A stretch of 26,391 nucleotides of DNA, taken from contig NW_025064914.1 of the NCBI RefSeq assembly GCF_019112545.1, positions 167,701 through 194,091 on the forward strand, written 5' to 3'. Under the pieces are notes generated by a model. That model worked only from the letters and a program-made list of their open reading frames with translations, was not told the DNA's origin and did no database searches. Shown here piece by piece: positions 10,390 to 20,478 of the stretch. The position numbers were made by a program, and so were the translations under genes. Positions within the stretch are counted from its first letter, which is position 1, and each line of letters opens with the position of its first letter. Origin of the DNA: Guyanagaster necrorhizus. Lineage: Eukaryota > Basidiomycota > Agaricomycetes > Agaricales > Physalacriaceae.

Positions 10390-10609
10390 TTAATTTAGGG
10401 ATAATTCATAGTCTCATATGGCATTGTCAGCATTCATCAGCTTTTCATTAATCCACTGGTTAGATTCTGGCCCATAACCCTTCCAACTAACTAAGTAGTC
10501 TATAGTAGTTATTATTCCACCATCTCTTGCCTTGACTTTTCATAGTTTATAGTTTAAGACTTCATCAACTTCATAGTGTTTCTCATTGTCAATCAGGTCA
10601 GAGGGTGAA
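10390..10609 (-). pseudogene. pol: Chromodomain at the C terminus of pol, element C
   Basis: The minus strand reads KHYEVDEVLNYKL, then IDYLVSWKGYGPESNQWINE, then DYELSLN and TAA at 10390-10392. This is the integrase C-terminal chromodomain that marks chromoviruses and directs integration to modified chromatin. TGA codons stand after NYKL and before DYEL. It is cut at 10609 by element B and continues into the integrase tail at 20479. Confidence 0.8.
10605..10609. repeat. Target-site duplication of element B, left copy
   Basis: GTGAA immediately before the B LTR is repeated immediately after its 3' LTR at 20474-20478. A 5-bp duplication is normal for Ty3/gypsy integrases. Confidence 0.9.
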
Positions 10610-11077
10610 TGTTATGATTTTTCTTATTTTTCCTCTATTTTTCCTTCTCAACCCCTATTTATGCTTAGTCAAGGCATTAAAAAACAAGTGCTTAGGACTG
10701 TGGGAAGGGCTTAGTCATCACAACAGAACAACTTTGCCATGGTTCTTCAATGCAACTGACATTTAAACAACAGATATACAATCAATCTTTTATGTACAGT
10801 AACAATGCTCAAGGACAATGAGCATCTAGGACAGAGGAGCATACAATAAATATGAGTATTAATAGTGAACCATGTACCATATTTAAGGAGGCTCATTCTT
10901 GCTGGTAAATTCCCAGCTTTGAGCTAAAGTTTATAACTACCATTCTACCTTGAGTCAATCTTTGATCTTGTGACACACCAAGCCAGATATGCATCAGTGA
11001 ACTCAGCTGATCCCTTGAAGTGTGAAGGGACACCTGTTTATCATGTGTATTAGTTCATGTGACACTTGGACCTAACA
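10610..11077 (+). repeat. 5' LTR of element B
   Basis: 468 bp, TGTTATG...CCTAACA. It has TATTTAAG at 10880-10887, paired TTAGTCA motifs at 10665 and 10711, and self-primer AGCTTTGAGCTAA at 10915-10927. No CpG is seen. Confidence 0.9.
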
Positions 11078-11078
11078 A

Positions 11079-11091
11079 TTAGCTTGAAGCT
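11079..11091 (+). other. Primer-binding site of element B
   Basis: TTAGCTTGAAGCT is identical to the PBS of A and starts 2 bp after the LTR. It now mismatches B's own self-primer at two adjacent bases (TG in the LTR where the complement needs CA). A shared ancestral CG in both sites would explain this. Confidence 0.6.
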
Positions 11092-11133
11092 TCATACTTC
11101 CCTTTCTCAAGCCCAATTGTGCTGAGAAATCAA

Positions 11134-14100
11134 ATGCCCCCATCTAGCAATGACAACCCAGATTTTGACCATGAGTTCTTCAAACTCCTCTCCTCCATCA
11201 TCAGAACACTGATTGGCTTATTGGTGATCATCCAGCTGTGCTGGAGATGCCATTCCATCACTGCCTGGACTATTAGACATTATCAAGAATTTTAAAACAT
11301 TCAGCATATTCTATGAAATGTAATCCCTGATCTTCCTCTCCATGACATCCCTGAATCCCAATGAATGACCTATGAGCCTCCAGAGGCTGGGCCTAGTGGC
11401 ATACATCAGAGGGATGGTCAAGAAGAAGAGGGAAGACAGTACTTCCCTTGATCTGAAAACTGGGACAATAGCATCCCAAGAAGGTATGGAATCCTTGTAT
11501 CAGGAAATCCTCCCAAGGCCCAGAACATCACAGAGGACTTCTTCCAGCAGTCCCCCTCCTCCTCTTCTGCCTTCCTGACCTATGAGATTGCCAACCATAT
11601 CTGGGACTCTCTCGATGCCCCTTAGATGGCTCCAAGATCCCATGCACCAACACCTGGCAGTCAGTCTCATGGCTCCCATTCCCCCACAGCCATCAGTGCC
11701 CAGGTGGGGGAAAATATCACCAATCAGCCCAATGATGAGCAAAGGCAGCAAGAACAATGGGAGGAAATAGTATGATGATACTTCCCAACCTGAGACTTTA
11801 CCATCCCCTTTGACTATGATGAAGCCATCCAACAAGAAGGACATAGGCAGAGGAATGAGCTGCAGCCAGTATGCCATGAGCCTGAAGGAATCACAGTGGA
11901 AGAGTCTCAGAGGAGGGTGGCTGCCAAGTATGATGAGCAGAACAGAGACCACTAGTGAGAAGTGGAAAGAGAAAGACTGGCCAGGGCTGACATCTCCAAC
12001 TGGTACAGACTCTGGCCAGAGGTCACCAGTGTACTCATGCCAGTACAAGCAGACCCCTCCCTCTCCACCCCTATTTTTAGAGAACCCAGCACTTCACAAA
12101 GTGGAACACCCAAATACTGGGCCAACAGAACTCATACCAGGCAGGGACATAGACCTCCAACCCTGCAATATCTCCCTTCCTGATGAACCCCTAGTGCTGA
12201 TTCTGTATTCAGAAGTGACAAATCCATCCTTAGACACTATGGACTCTGAGTCCCTGATAACACCCATATCCCTGCCCACATGCTCTGAAGATTTCTCAGA
12301 AGTCAGGTCATTGGACAGCTTATCAATGACAACTACCAGCAGAATGTCCACCTCTATTGCAAGTGAGTGGAGGCAGCAAGAGCAACTGGGGGAAACTAGT
12401 ATGACTCCAACATCAGCAGCCAACCTGCTGCTGCCTATGACAATACATCAAGTCCTGCAACCACTGGTCCAACCGCTGGCTCAAGCACCCAGCCAGGGCA
12501 GTGAAGCAATGATACAACTAGACAAGACTGGGAGTTTCTATGACCTGCTTGCTGCTTTCCTCCTTGAGGAGGAAGGGGATGACGAGGACACAGAGGAGAC
12601 TGAGAGTAGTGACCCACTCCACCCTGGGGGGGGATTCACATATGAGACAACAGATGAAGAAGAGCTGGAACAGGAGATAAAGAAAGCAAGGATGCAGGAG
12701 TATCAGGAGTACTACCTGCAGGGGGTAAACTTTTTATGGCATGATGCTACTTGGGTAGCATCACAATTAGGACAATTATATTTGCATTCCACCACTGACG
12801 AGCAAACAGAAATCCTGAGGTATGCAGCAACAGACTATGCTGTGACCCAATACAACAAATGGCATCCCAAGGATCAGGTTCAGAAACTGCTGGCATATCA
12901 GATGCTGGCACAAATACAACCAATGCCATCTACACTGCCCATACTCTCTAAATGAGCTGTGTACACAGCCCTATCCATCTGCAGCACCCTTTTGCACTCC
13001 ACCCCATCAGCCCAATCAACAGCAATCTGGCTATCATAGACACAACCAGTGCCAAATGAAAAACCAATTGGCTACTGAAACCCATAGACTGGCTGAGGCA
13101 GCAGACTCCTGAGGGCACAACCTCCATCTGATGAAGCAACAGAGAGTAATACAGGAAAGGAACTGATTTGAGATGATCCAGAAGCAGTCCGACTAGGCTT
13201 CACTATATGAGATGGGGTAATTGTCTGAAAAGAAGCATTACCCTGTGGGAGCCCTGTCGCTGATGACAACTCTCTCCATTCATTCCTGGGGCCTCCACAT
13301 GAGTGGCAGTGACCCCTATTTTCTGACTGGCTGAACCCAGTGGATGCTCTGCCCCATGATGCAGCTGTTCTTCAATGCCAACCTGACCTTCTATGAAAGC
13401 CCCAACCCTTCAAAGGAGCATCTGATGATATCAACTGATTTCTGGTCAATTGTGAACAGTATTTCGAAGTGTACATCAGATACTTGGGCATGAACATGAA
13501 CAAAGTCATTTTTATGGCATCATACTTTGAGGAGAAAGCCAAGACCTGGTGGATCCTGATCTCACTGAACTTCTGATCATTGACTTGGGAGCATTACCGG
13601 TATTCCTCATGGTTGGTCTTCAAACAGATGTTAAATGACAAGTTCATTGATCCTGTGGTACAGGAGGTCCATAAGCAGAAGATCAAGGAGTATAAAATGG
13701 GAGATAAAGTGGCAACAGACTACTTCAATGAGCTAGAGCATCTAGCAAAGCTTGCTGGGTTCCAAGATGATGTGGCAAATGATGGGTGAATGGTCGAGGC
13801 CCTCAAGCAAGGGGTTTTCCCTTCATACATCATGATGATTTCCACAATCGGTGTCAAAATGTTGATGCCTAATGGTTATGATGAGTGGAAAGAATGGATC
13901 GTCAAGATGTACAAGGAATGACAAAGGCAGAAAGTGAAATCAACAACACTACAAGAATACTCCAAGAAGTCAACACCACCAACTCCAAACAAAACATCAG
14001 GGACAACTGCCAGAAAATCACTGGGACCCTCTATGGCCTCCAGCTACGGCACTCAGAAGACTGGGACTGGAACAACATTCACCAGGGTGGGAAAGCTGAT

Positions 14101-14293
14101 GGATGTTGATCGCATGAAGATAGAAGGAAAATGTTTCAATTGTGGACAGAAGAGGCATATGGTAAAAGACTGCCCAAAGAAGAAACAAACCCAGGAAGAC
14201 ATCCATATGCAGATTGCTGAACTACAGAAGGAAGAAGAAGAACTCAGCACAGAAACAAAGGTGGAGAAAGTAAAAGATGGGGTCAGTCAGTGA
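11134..14293 (+). pseudogene. gag: gag-like region of element B, decayed
   Basis: It starts MPPSSNDNPDFDHEFF with the hydrophobic segment LLSSIIRTLIGLLVIIQLC and has a 381-codon open stretch at 11810-12955 rich in Pro/Ser and acidic residues. The Ty3-type capsid is at about 13400-13920 (YFEEKAKTWWILI, VFKQMLNDKFIDPVVQEVHK, DKVATDYFNELEHLAKLAGF) and the nucleocapsid knuckle CFNCGQKRHMVKDC at 14132-14173. TGA at 14291 ends it. The N-terminal segment (frame of 11134) and the capsid (frame of 13580) are in different frames, as in element A. Stops such as that after YQEF break the N-terminal frame. The product would have formed the particle and packaged RNA; the role of the 2.2-kb pre-capsid part is unknown. 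Confidence 0.75.
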
Positions 14294-17200
14294 GCAATTC
14301 CACTGAACTGGCCAATGAACTTCATGGTGTGCAACCCCTAGCCACTAGTTGGACTAATAGTATCTCTGTAGTTACTTCTATGCCTACTATGCATTCGAAT
14401 ATACTATGAGCCATTGAAATGCACACTAAAGAATCACAAGAACAAACTCAAATGCCTCTGGGCTGAACAGGGGCAGAGAGCCCCACTACATGGCTCAAAC
14501 CATTCGACACTGAATGGACTTGGAGGGCAATCAGAAATGCCAAAAATGAAGTGGCAGCCAAAGCTGTATTAAAAAATTGGGTCCACTGCACTAGGGTCAA
14601 AGAAGTAATCAATGAGATGGTGGAAGGAATGAAAAAGGCAGAACAATGCTGAGCCCTAGAATGGCTTGATGAGCTCCAGGGACCATGAAGTTCATTTGGT
14701 GAACTAAGACAACCGGATGGGACCTGATCACTAAAGCCCAAATCAAGACACTCACATCACGATCTGTTCATGCAGTAACAGCCCTAATTGACAGTGGTTG
14801 CATAGGGAGCTCTATTAATCATGCTTTTGTCAACAAGCACCAACTTCCAACCTGAGCCACAGCAGCCCCGATCCCAGTTTACAATGCCGATGGCACAAAA
14901 AACCAGGCAGGCTTGATTACTGAATTTGTAGAGCTCAGGCTCACAATCGGTGACCACTCAGAACAAATCAACTTAGCTGTCACAGATCTCAGGATCAAGG
15001 AAATCTTTCTTGGTCATGATTGGCTCATATGACACAATCTGTTAATTAATTGGAAAACCAGATGAATCACATTCACCAGGTGTTGCTGCTGAAGAATCCC
15101 ATTTGAACTTCCTGATGAAGACCCTGAGGATTGATGAGATGAAGAAATGGAGGATGGAGAAACAATTTTGGTCATAGACCTGCAGTGGGAGATACAAATT
15201 TGGGCAATGCATCATGCCAATAATTTGGCTGCTAAAGCCAATGAACAAAGGGAAGAAAAAATATTTGAGGAGATTGTACCTGACTGGGTATGCGACTTTA
15301 GGGATCTGTTTGAAAAGGAAAGTTTTGACAAGTTACTGAAACCCAAACCCTGGGATCATGCCATTGAACTCATCCTGAACACAAATGCTAACCTGGATTG
15401 CAAAACTTACCCACTCGGTAACAATAAACAACAGGAGCTTGACAAGTTCCTGGATGAAAACCTATCCAGCAGATGCATCAGGCCATCCAAATCCCCTATG
15501 GCCTCACCATGCTTCTTCATTAAAAAGAAGGATGGTAAGCTCCAGCCAGTTCAGAACTACTGGAAGCTCAACAAAATGACCATCAAGAACTGCTACCCCC
15601 TACTGCTGATATCTGAATTAATGGACAAACTCTGGGGTGCCAAATACTATATGAAACTTGATGTCAGATGAGGATACAATAATGTCTGCATCAAGGAGGG
15701 AGACAAATGGAAGACAGTGTTCAGAACAAACCAAGGGTTGTTTGAGCCAACAGTCATATTTTTTGGGCTTACCAACTCCCCGGCTACATTTCAATGCATG
15801 ATGAATGACATATTCAGAGACCTCATCGCCACCAGAAAAGTCACTATCTACCTTGATGATATCTTAATCATGTCCAAGATGAAGGAGAAACACCAAAAGC
15901 TAGTATGACAAGTATTAGCCCTCATGAGGAAACACAGACTATTCCTCAAAGCTGAAAAATGTGAGTTTGAGGTGCTCAAAACAGAGTACCTGGGGGTCAT
16001 CATCTCAGAAGGAAGCATTCAAATGGACCCCATCAAGGTTGCAGGAGTAACTGAGTGGCCGGAACTGACAAGGAAGAAGGAACTGCAATCATTCCTCAGG
16101 TTCACAAATTTTTACTGATGCTTCATCCAGGATTACAGAAAAGTAGTTCACTCAATGATGCAACTCACTGGCAATGCCCCCTGGACATAGGGGCTTTCCC
16201 AACAGAGCACCTTCAATGACCTAAAGTGCTGACTAGCTGAGGATGTTGTACTTGCTATTTCAATGCAAGAAGGAAAGTTCTGAGTTGAGGTGGACTTGAG
16301 TGAGGGAGCTATTGGGGCCATCCTGTCCCAAGAACAAAACAGTAGATGGTGACCAGTTGCATTCCTATCAAAAGCGCTCACCATAATGGAACAGAACTAT
16401 GAAATATATGACAAGAAACTCCTTGCCATCATGCTTGTGCTGGAGGAATGGTGACATTATCTGATCAGAGCAATTGAGATCTTCAAGATCTGGACTGACC
16501 ACCAGAATCTCCACTATTTCCAACAACCCCAGAAGTTAAATCGCTGACAGGCAAAATGGGTCACTGAACTGAGTCAATATCAATACATGCTTCATCATAA
16601 AGCAGAGACCACCAATAAAAAGGCTGACCTGCTCAGTCAAAGGGCTGACCATGATCAGGGAGGGGCCAATAATGAAGGAGTAACCCTACTATGCCCAGAA
16701 CATTTCAGAGCTATGATCATGCTGACAGAAGAGAAGATTCATGAATGCATCAAGAGCACAACCCACAATAGCCATAAATGAGACCAATGAGTTGCCCCAT
16801 CTCTCAATCATGAATGTGAAATGACAAAGGAAGGAGGGTTGATCTGCTATGATGGGCAAATCTATATCCCAAGAGATCATGGCCTTTGAGGCAAAATCAT
16901 TGCAACCTGCCATGACCATGCTACAGTTGGTCATCCTGGCATAGCCAAAACCAAGGAACTGATATTATGGGAATACTGGTGGCCCAAGATGGACAGTGAC
17001 ATTACTGCATATATCAGGGCATGCAAAGTGTGTCAATGAGAAAAGGCATCAACACAGGCCTGGGCTGCTCCCTTACATTCAAATGAGGTCCCATGATCAC
17101 AGGGCTACTGGACTGTAATAGATATGATGTGATCATCATCATTGTCGATCAATTCTCAAAAGCAATCATCCCAATCACTTGTTGAACTGAGTTAACTTCA

Positions 17201-17958
17201 GAAGGTTGGGCAAAAATCCTACAGGATGAGGTCTACACAAAATATGGCATGCCACAAGTAGTCATCTCAGACAGGGGACCACAATTCATCTCCAAATTCC
17301 TAGATGACTTATACTGACTCTTACACATTAAGCAAAACACTTTGACTGCATACCATCCACAGACCAATGGACAAACTGAAAGAGCTAATCAAGAGGTTGA
17401 GAAATATCTTTGACTCTTCATTAACTACAGACAAGATGATTGGGTTGAATGGCTGGCTCTCGCCACCTTCCAACACAATAACTGAGTACATTCTGCAATG
17501 GGAAAAACCCTGTTCTTTGTCAATCATGGGCAACACCCAAATATTGCCCAAACTGAATGTCACCAAACCACCACACCAGCTTCCACAGACTTTGCCTCCA
17601 TGATGGTCAAAATCCACACTGAAACCAAAGCAGCACTGGAGAAAGCAGCTGCCTCCATGAAGATGCAATATGACAAACACTGCCAGCCAGCCCATGAGTA
17701 CTCCACCAATAACAAAGTATGGTTAGACACCACTAACCTGCACTTACTGTGGCTGAAACAAAAACTTGCTGACAAATGAACAGGCCCCTTTTCTATCATC
17801 GAAAAAATCGGCACAAGTGCATACAAACTCTGCCTCCCCAGCACCTGGAAGATCCACAATGTCTTCAACAAAACACTGCTGTCACCCTATATTGCACCTG
17901 CTTTTCCCAATCAGAAAAAGCCCTCACCACCACTGCTGGTGACATGCCCTCTCCATGT
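14294..17958 (+). pseudogene. pol: pol of element B: protease, reverse transcriptase, RNase H, integrase
   Basis: After a decayed linker, the aspartic protease reads TALIDSGCIGSSINHAFV (about 14778) and IFLGHDWLI. The reverse transcriptase runs from about 15300: [49 protein letters not shown] and the catalytic [10 protein letters not shown] at 15849. RNase H follows ([30 protein letters not shown]). The integrase zinc module is at about 16910-17040 (HDHATVGHPGIAKTKEL ... CKVCQ), then a catalytic core with several frame changes, then a tail (STWKIHNVFNKTLLSPYIAP). It is in one frame from protease through RNase H, +1 relative to the gag knuckle frame. More than ten in-frame stops break it, nearly all TGA where the family has Arg or Trp. 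It is inactive. Confidence 0.85.
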
Positions 17959-17962
17959 TCAG

Positions 17963-19745
17963 GCATGTAAAATTGTGAATACATAGACTGCATTCCAGTC
18001 CAGTAAGCATGTAACAGAAAATAGGACTAGAGCACACAGAAACCTAGCTATCATAATGATAAACTGAAGTAACAATAAGCAGAGTGCATGGCCTAGTAAC
18101 AGACTAATACCAGAGGGGTTAGGCTGCATGTGAGGTCCCAGCACTTGGCCCTAAATGCACCAATACTATTACAAGAGGACATACTAAAAATAAAAAGACT
18201 ATGATCGAAATATGATCAGCAAGTCTGATCACATTGATCAAAGATGCACAGCCATTGATGCCCTGATGGGACATGCCTTAGAACAGAGAACGGAGATCCA
18301 ATGAAAGGTATCTGAGTAATGGGTATTGAATGGAGGAATAGATGGGTGACAGCAAGCTAATAAGTAGGGGAATATTACTCCAGGAATGAATAGCATGGGT
18401 ACTGCCCTGAGACTTGTGCACGTACATATGGTGCCTTAGCATGCATAACACAGTGAGGGACTCCACATCATACTGAGAAATGGCACCTTTAGTGAGTCAG
18501 ATGGAATGACTGGTTGGACACAGCGAAGCAGAACATAGCCATTGTGGCTGGCTCCTAGCATGAGAAATAACTCTGGGGGTCTGAAACAGTTTACTGCTGT
18601 CAGAGATGTCACCAGAGAAATAAGAAAGCAAGCAGACCTGGCAAGGCCAGCTAGCCGATGTCAGCTAGTGAAGAAACAGCAGGCACAGTCATTGCCCAGA
18701 AGAGAATAAGTGCGGCAACTGTGATATGCACATGAATAATACCTGCAGGATCCAGCACAGAGTCTCATGCTTTGAGGATACTATAGTAGGATTGTATTAG
18801 TAAGTATCCTAGTAGAGTATTTAAATACAGTATCGTATGACTGGGAGAGGGAGTTTTTCTGACCCCCACAGTTGCAGTGTATTGGACACAGAAAGCCTTG
18901 CACTCTAGCTCTGGGTTTGTGTTTGTAACTCTGGGCAAGAGAATAAACTTATTATTGAATATCTTGAGAGAGCTGTGAGAACTAAGCGAGGCATTGAAGC
19001 TCATGAAGGACTTGAGCCTGGTTTGATAAGAGGTTTTGGATTGCACTCTAACCTGAGAATAAGAGAGTGGTGTCTGAAGGGCACCATCTTGAGTTTTTGA
19101 GATATTTGTGATGTGCGGCACTACAGGTGGCAGAGGTTTGAACCCTTTGGCTTGATTAGTGTGTGCTTTTGTGTTATTTCCACAGATTGGCAGAGGTTCA
19201 AACCCTTTGGTCTGTCGGACAGGGTTTTATTGTGTTTTTGTGTCTCTGGGTCGCATAGGTTTGAATCCTGTGGGTCTATGATCAGTTTGGAAACTTGTGA
19301 ACAGGGATCTATGCTCTTTGGCACTTGTGGACGTGTTTGTGATTGGTTTTTGCTTAGAGCATGAAGCTTTGAGTCATATATTGTGTGTGTTAAGGGTTGT
19401 GAGTTGATCTGAGCTGTGCTTAGAATGATTTGGAGAGTTTTGAGAGAGTGTTTCAATGTATTGTATTGAGCTGCAGTACCCTTTGCCTTGATGCCTGGCA
19501 ACACCAGTTGCCACCTCTTGTTTTGATAAAACAAAAAGCTTTGAGACTTAGAGAGATCTCGGACTGTTGTAAGCATGCTATTACTGTTTGTGCACTGTGA
19601 TCTCATTGAAGAAGACCATTATATTTGTTGAATACTACTTTATCACATTATAATTCCTCCATGAACTAAGAGTTTTGTGTGTGTGTTGGTATGAGTGTGG
19701 TCAGTGGATAATGCTCTGCTGTATCCATTCTCACCTTGCACATGC
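17963..19745. mobile_element. Unidentified insertion of about 1.8 kb between integrase tail and chromodomain of B
   Basis: In element C the integrase tail and chromodomain are contiguous; in B about 1.8 kb separates them. The inner sequence has no convincing protein. Candidate ends are GCATGTAAAATTGTG on the left and its imperfect reverse complement (GCATGTGCAAGGTGAG) on the right, with TCAG on both sides (17959-17962 and 19746-19749). It includes TATTTAAATA near 18817, AGAATAAACTT near 18940 and CACTACAGGTGGCAGAGG near 19121, which look LTR- and PBS-like. It could be a terminal-inverted-repeat element, a solo or partial LTR of another family, or both. The boundaries are approximate to within about 40 bp. 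Confidence 0.5.
19129..19274 (+). repeat. Three tRNA T-arm-like repeats, 60-63 bp apart
   Basis: GGCAGAGGTTTGAACCCTTTGG at 19129, nearly the same 22 bases at 19189, and GCATAGGTTTGAATCCTGTGG at 19253. Each can fold as a 5-bp stem with a 7-nt loop like a tRNA T-arm (AGAGG/CCTTT, ATAGG/CCTGT, each with one G-U). With CG restored at the TG/CA site, each loop would read TTCGAAY. No convincing A box or full cloverleaf was found. Confidence 0.45.
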
Positions 19746-19750
19746 TCAGA

Positions 19751-19972
19751 TCCTCTTCACTGGACCTGATTGATGATGAGGAATATTATGAAGTCGATCA
19801 GGTATTAAATCATAAACTACACAAAATAAAAGCAAAAGGAGGTGGAACAACAACTACAGTGGATTATCTTGTCTCATGGAAAGGGTATGGCATGGAGTCA
19901 AACCAGTGGATCAACGAAAAACTCATGGACACCAACAAAGCAATCTATGACTATGAACTATCCCTAAATTAA
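19751..19972 (+). pseudogene. pol: Chromodomain at the C terminus of pol, element B
   Basis: Reads DLIDDEEYYEVDQVLNHKL, then TTVDYLVSWKGYGMESNQW, then INEKLMDTNKAIYDYELSLN and TAA at 19970. The segment is uninterrupted but cut off from the integrase by the insertion at 17963-19745. The aromatic positions that bind methylated histone tails are only partly the canonical ones: Tyr at the start (YYEV) and Trp in VSWKGYG are visible. Family knowledge: this module targets integration in chromoviruses. Confidence 0.85.
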
Positions 19973-19973
19973 G

Positions 19974-19988
19974 CCATCAGAATGATGG
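19974..19988 (+). other. Hairpin between pol stop and polypurine tract, element B
   Basis: CCATCA-GAA-TGATGG: a perfect 6-bp stem with a 3-nt loop, one base after the pol stop codon. E has the same hairpin as CCATCG-GGA-CGATGG. Confidence 0.55.
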
Positions 19989-19990
19989 TC

Positions 19991-20005
19991 TTAAGGAGGG
20001 AGTAA
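19991..20005 (+). other. Polypurine tract of element B
   Basis: TTAAGGAGGGAGTAA lies directly before the 3' LTR (TGTTATG at 20006), where plus-strand DNA synthesis is primed in LTR elements. C and E have the same tract. Confidence 0.8.
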
Positions 20006-20473
20006 TGTTATGATTTTTCTTATTCTTCCTCTATTTTTCCTTCTCAACTCCTATTTATGCTTAGTCAAGGCATTAAAGAACAAGTGCTTAGGACTGTGGG
20101 AAGGGCTTAGTCATTACAATAGAATGACTTCGCTATGGTTCTTTGATGCAACTGACATTTAAGCAACAGACACACAATCAATCTTTTATGTACAGTAATG
20201 ATGCTCAAGGACAATGAGCACCTAGGACAGAGGAGCATACAATAAATATGAGTATTAATAGTGAACCATGTACTGTATTTAAGGAGGCTCATTCTTGCTG
20301 GTAAATCCCCAGCTTTGAGCTAAAGTTTATAACTACTATTCTACCTCAAGTCAATCTTTGACCTTGTGACACACCAAGCCAGATATGCATCAGTGAACTC
20401 AGCTGATCTCTCAAAGTGCAAAGGGACACCTGTTTATCACATGTATTGGTTCACATGACATCTGAGTCTAACA
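20006..20473 (+). repeat. 3' LTR of element B
   Basis: 468 bp, the same length as the 5' LTR, with TGTTATG...TCTAACA ends. Differences from the 5' LTR are almost all transitions and many form TG/CA pairs, for example CTTTGATG here against CTTCAATG there. One CpG remains, in ACTTCGCTATGG. Confidence 0.9.
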
Positions 20474-20478
20474 GTGAA
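20474..20478. repeat. Target-site duplication of element B, right copy
   Basis: GTGAA follows the 3' LTR and matches 10605-10609 exactly. Confidence 0.9.

Larger units (their letters stand above)
10610..20473 (+). mobile_element. Element B: complete but decayed chromodomain Ty3/gypsy retrotransposon
   Basis: It runs from LTR to LTR (both 468 bp), flanked by GTGAA duplications. Order: LTR, PBS, gag-like region (11134-14293), protease, reverse transcriptase, RNase H, integrase, a foreign insert of about 1.8 kb, chromodomain, hairpin, polypurine tract, LTR. This is the Ty3/gypsy order. At 9,864 bp it is long because of the extended pre-capsid region and the insert. Its LTRs differ at roughly 40 positions, nearly all transitions. 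Many TGA stops make it non-autonomous. Confidence 0.9.

Noticed and set aside
11500..12048. 182-codon minus-strand open frame
   Set aside because: It lies opposite the gag-like region of element B, has a low-complexity Leu/Gly/Ser composition, and has no counterpart motif. It is a shadow frame.
12624..12634. Run of eight G in the B gag region as a frameshift site
   Set aside because: It lies inside one continuous open frame (11810-12955) with no frame change at that point. It is probably just a homopolymer.
14280..14300. Frameshift signal at the gag stop of element B like that in D
   Set aside because: No slippery heptamer or strong stem is visible around the TGA at 14291, and the linker after it is too decayed to trust the frame.
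18195..18245. Cluster of TGATC/GATCA repeats
   Set aside because: Four GATC-containing words in about 45 bp, but with irregular spacing and no matching partner elsewhere. It is not distinguishable from chance.
19126..19146. tRNA-type PBS (TGGCAGAGG) of another LTR element
   Set aside because: The 18-nt complement does not fit a tRNA 3' end, because the T-loop would fall in the wrong place, and the motif repeats twice more downstream. It is kept only as an alternative for the insert.
19121..19606. 161-codon minus-strand frame in the B insert
   Set aside because: It covers the T-arm-like repeats, has no family resemblance, and its repeated peptide comes from the tandem DNA repeats.
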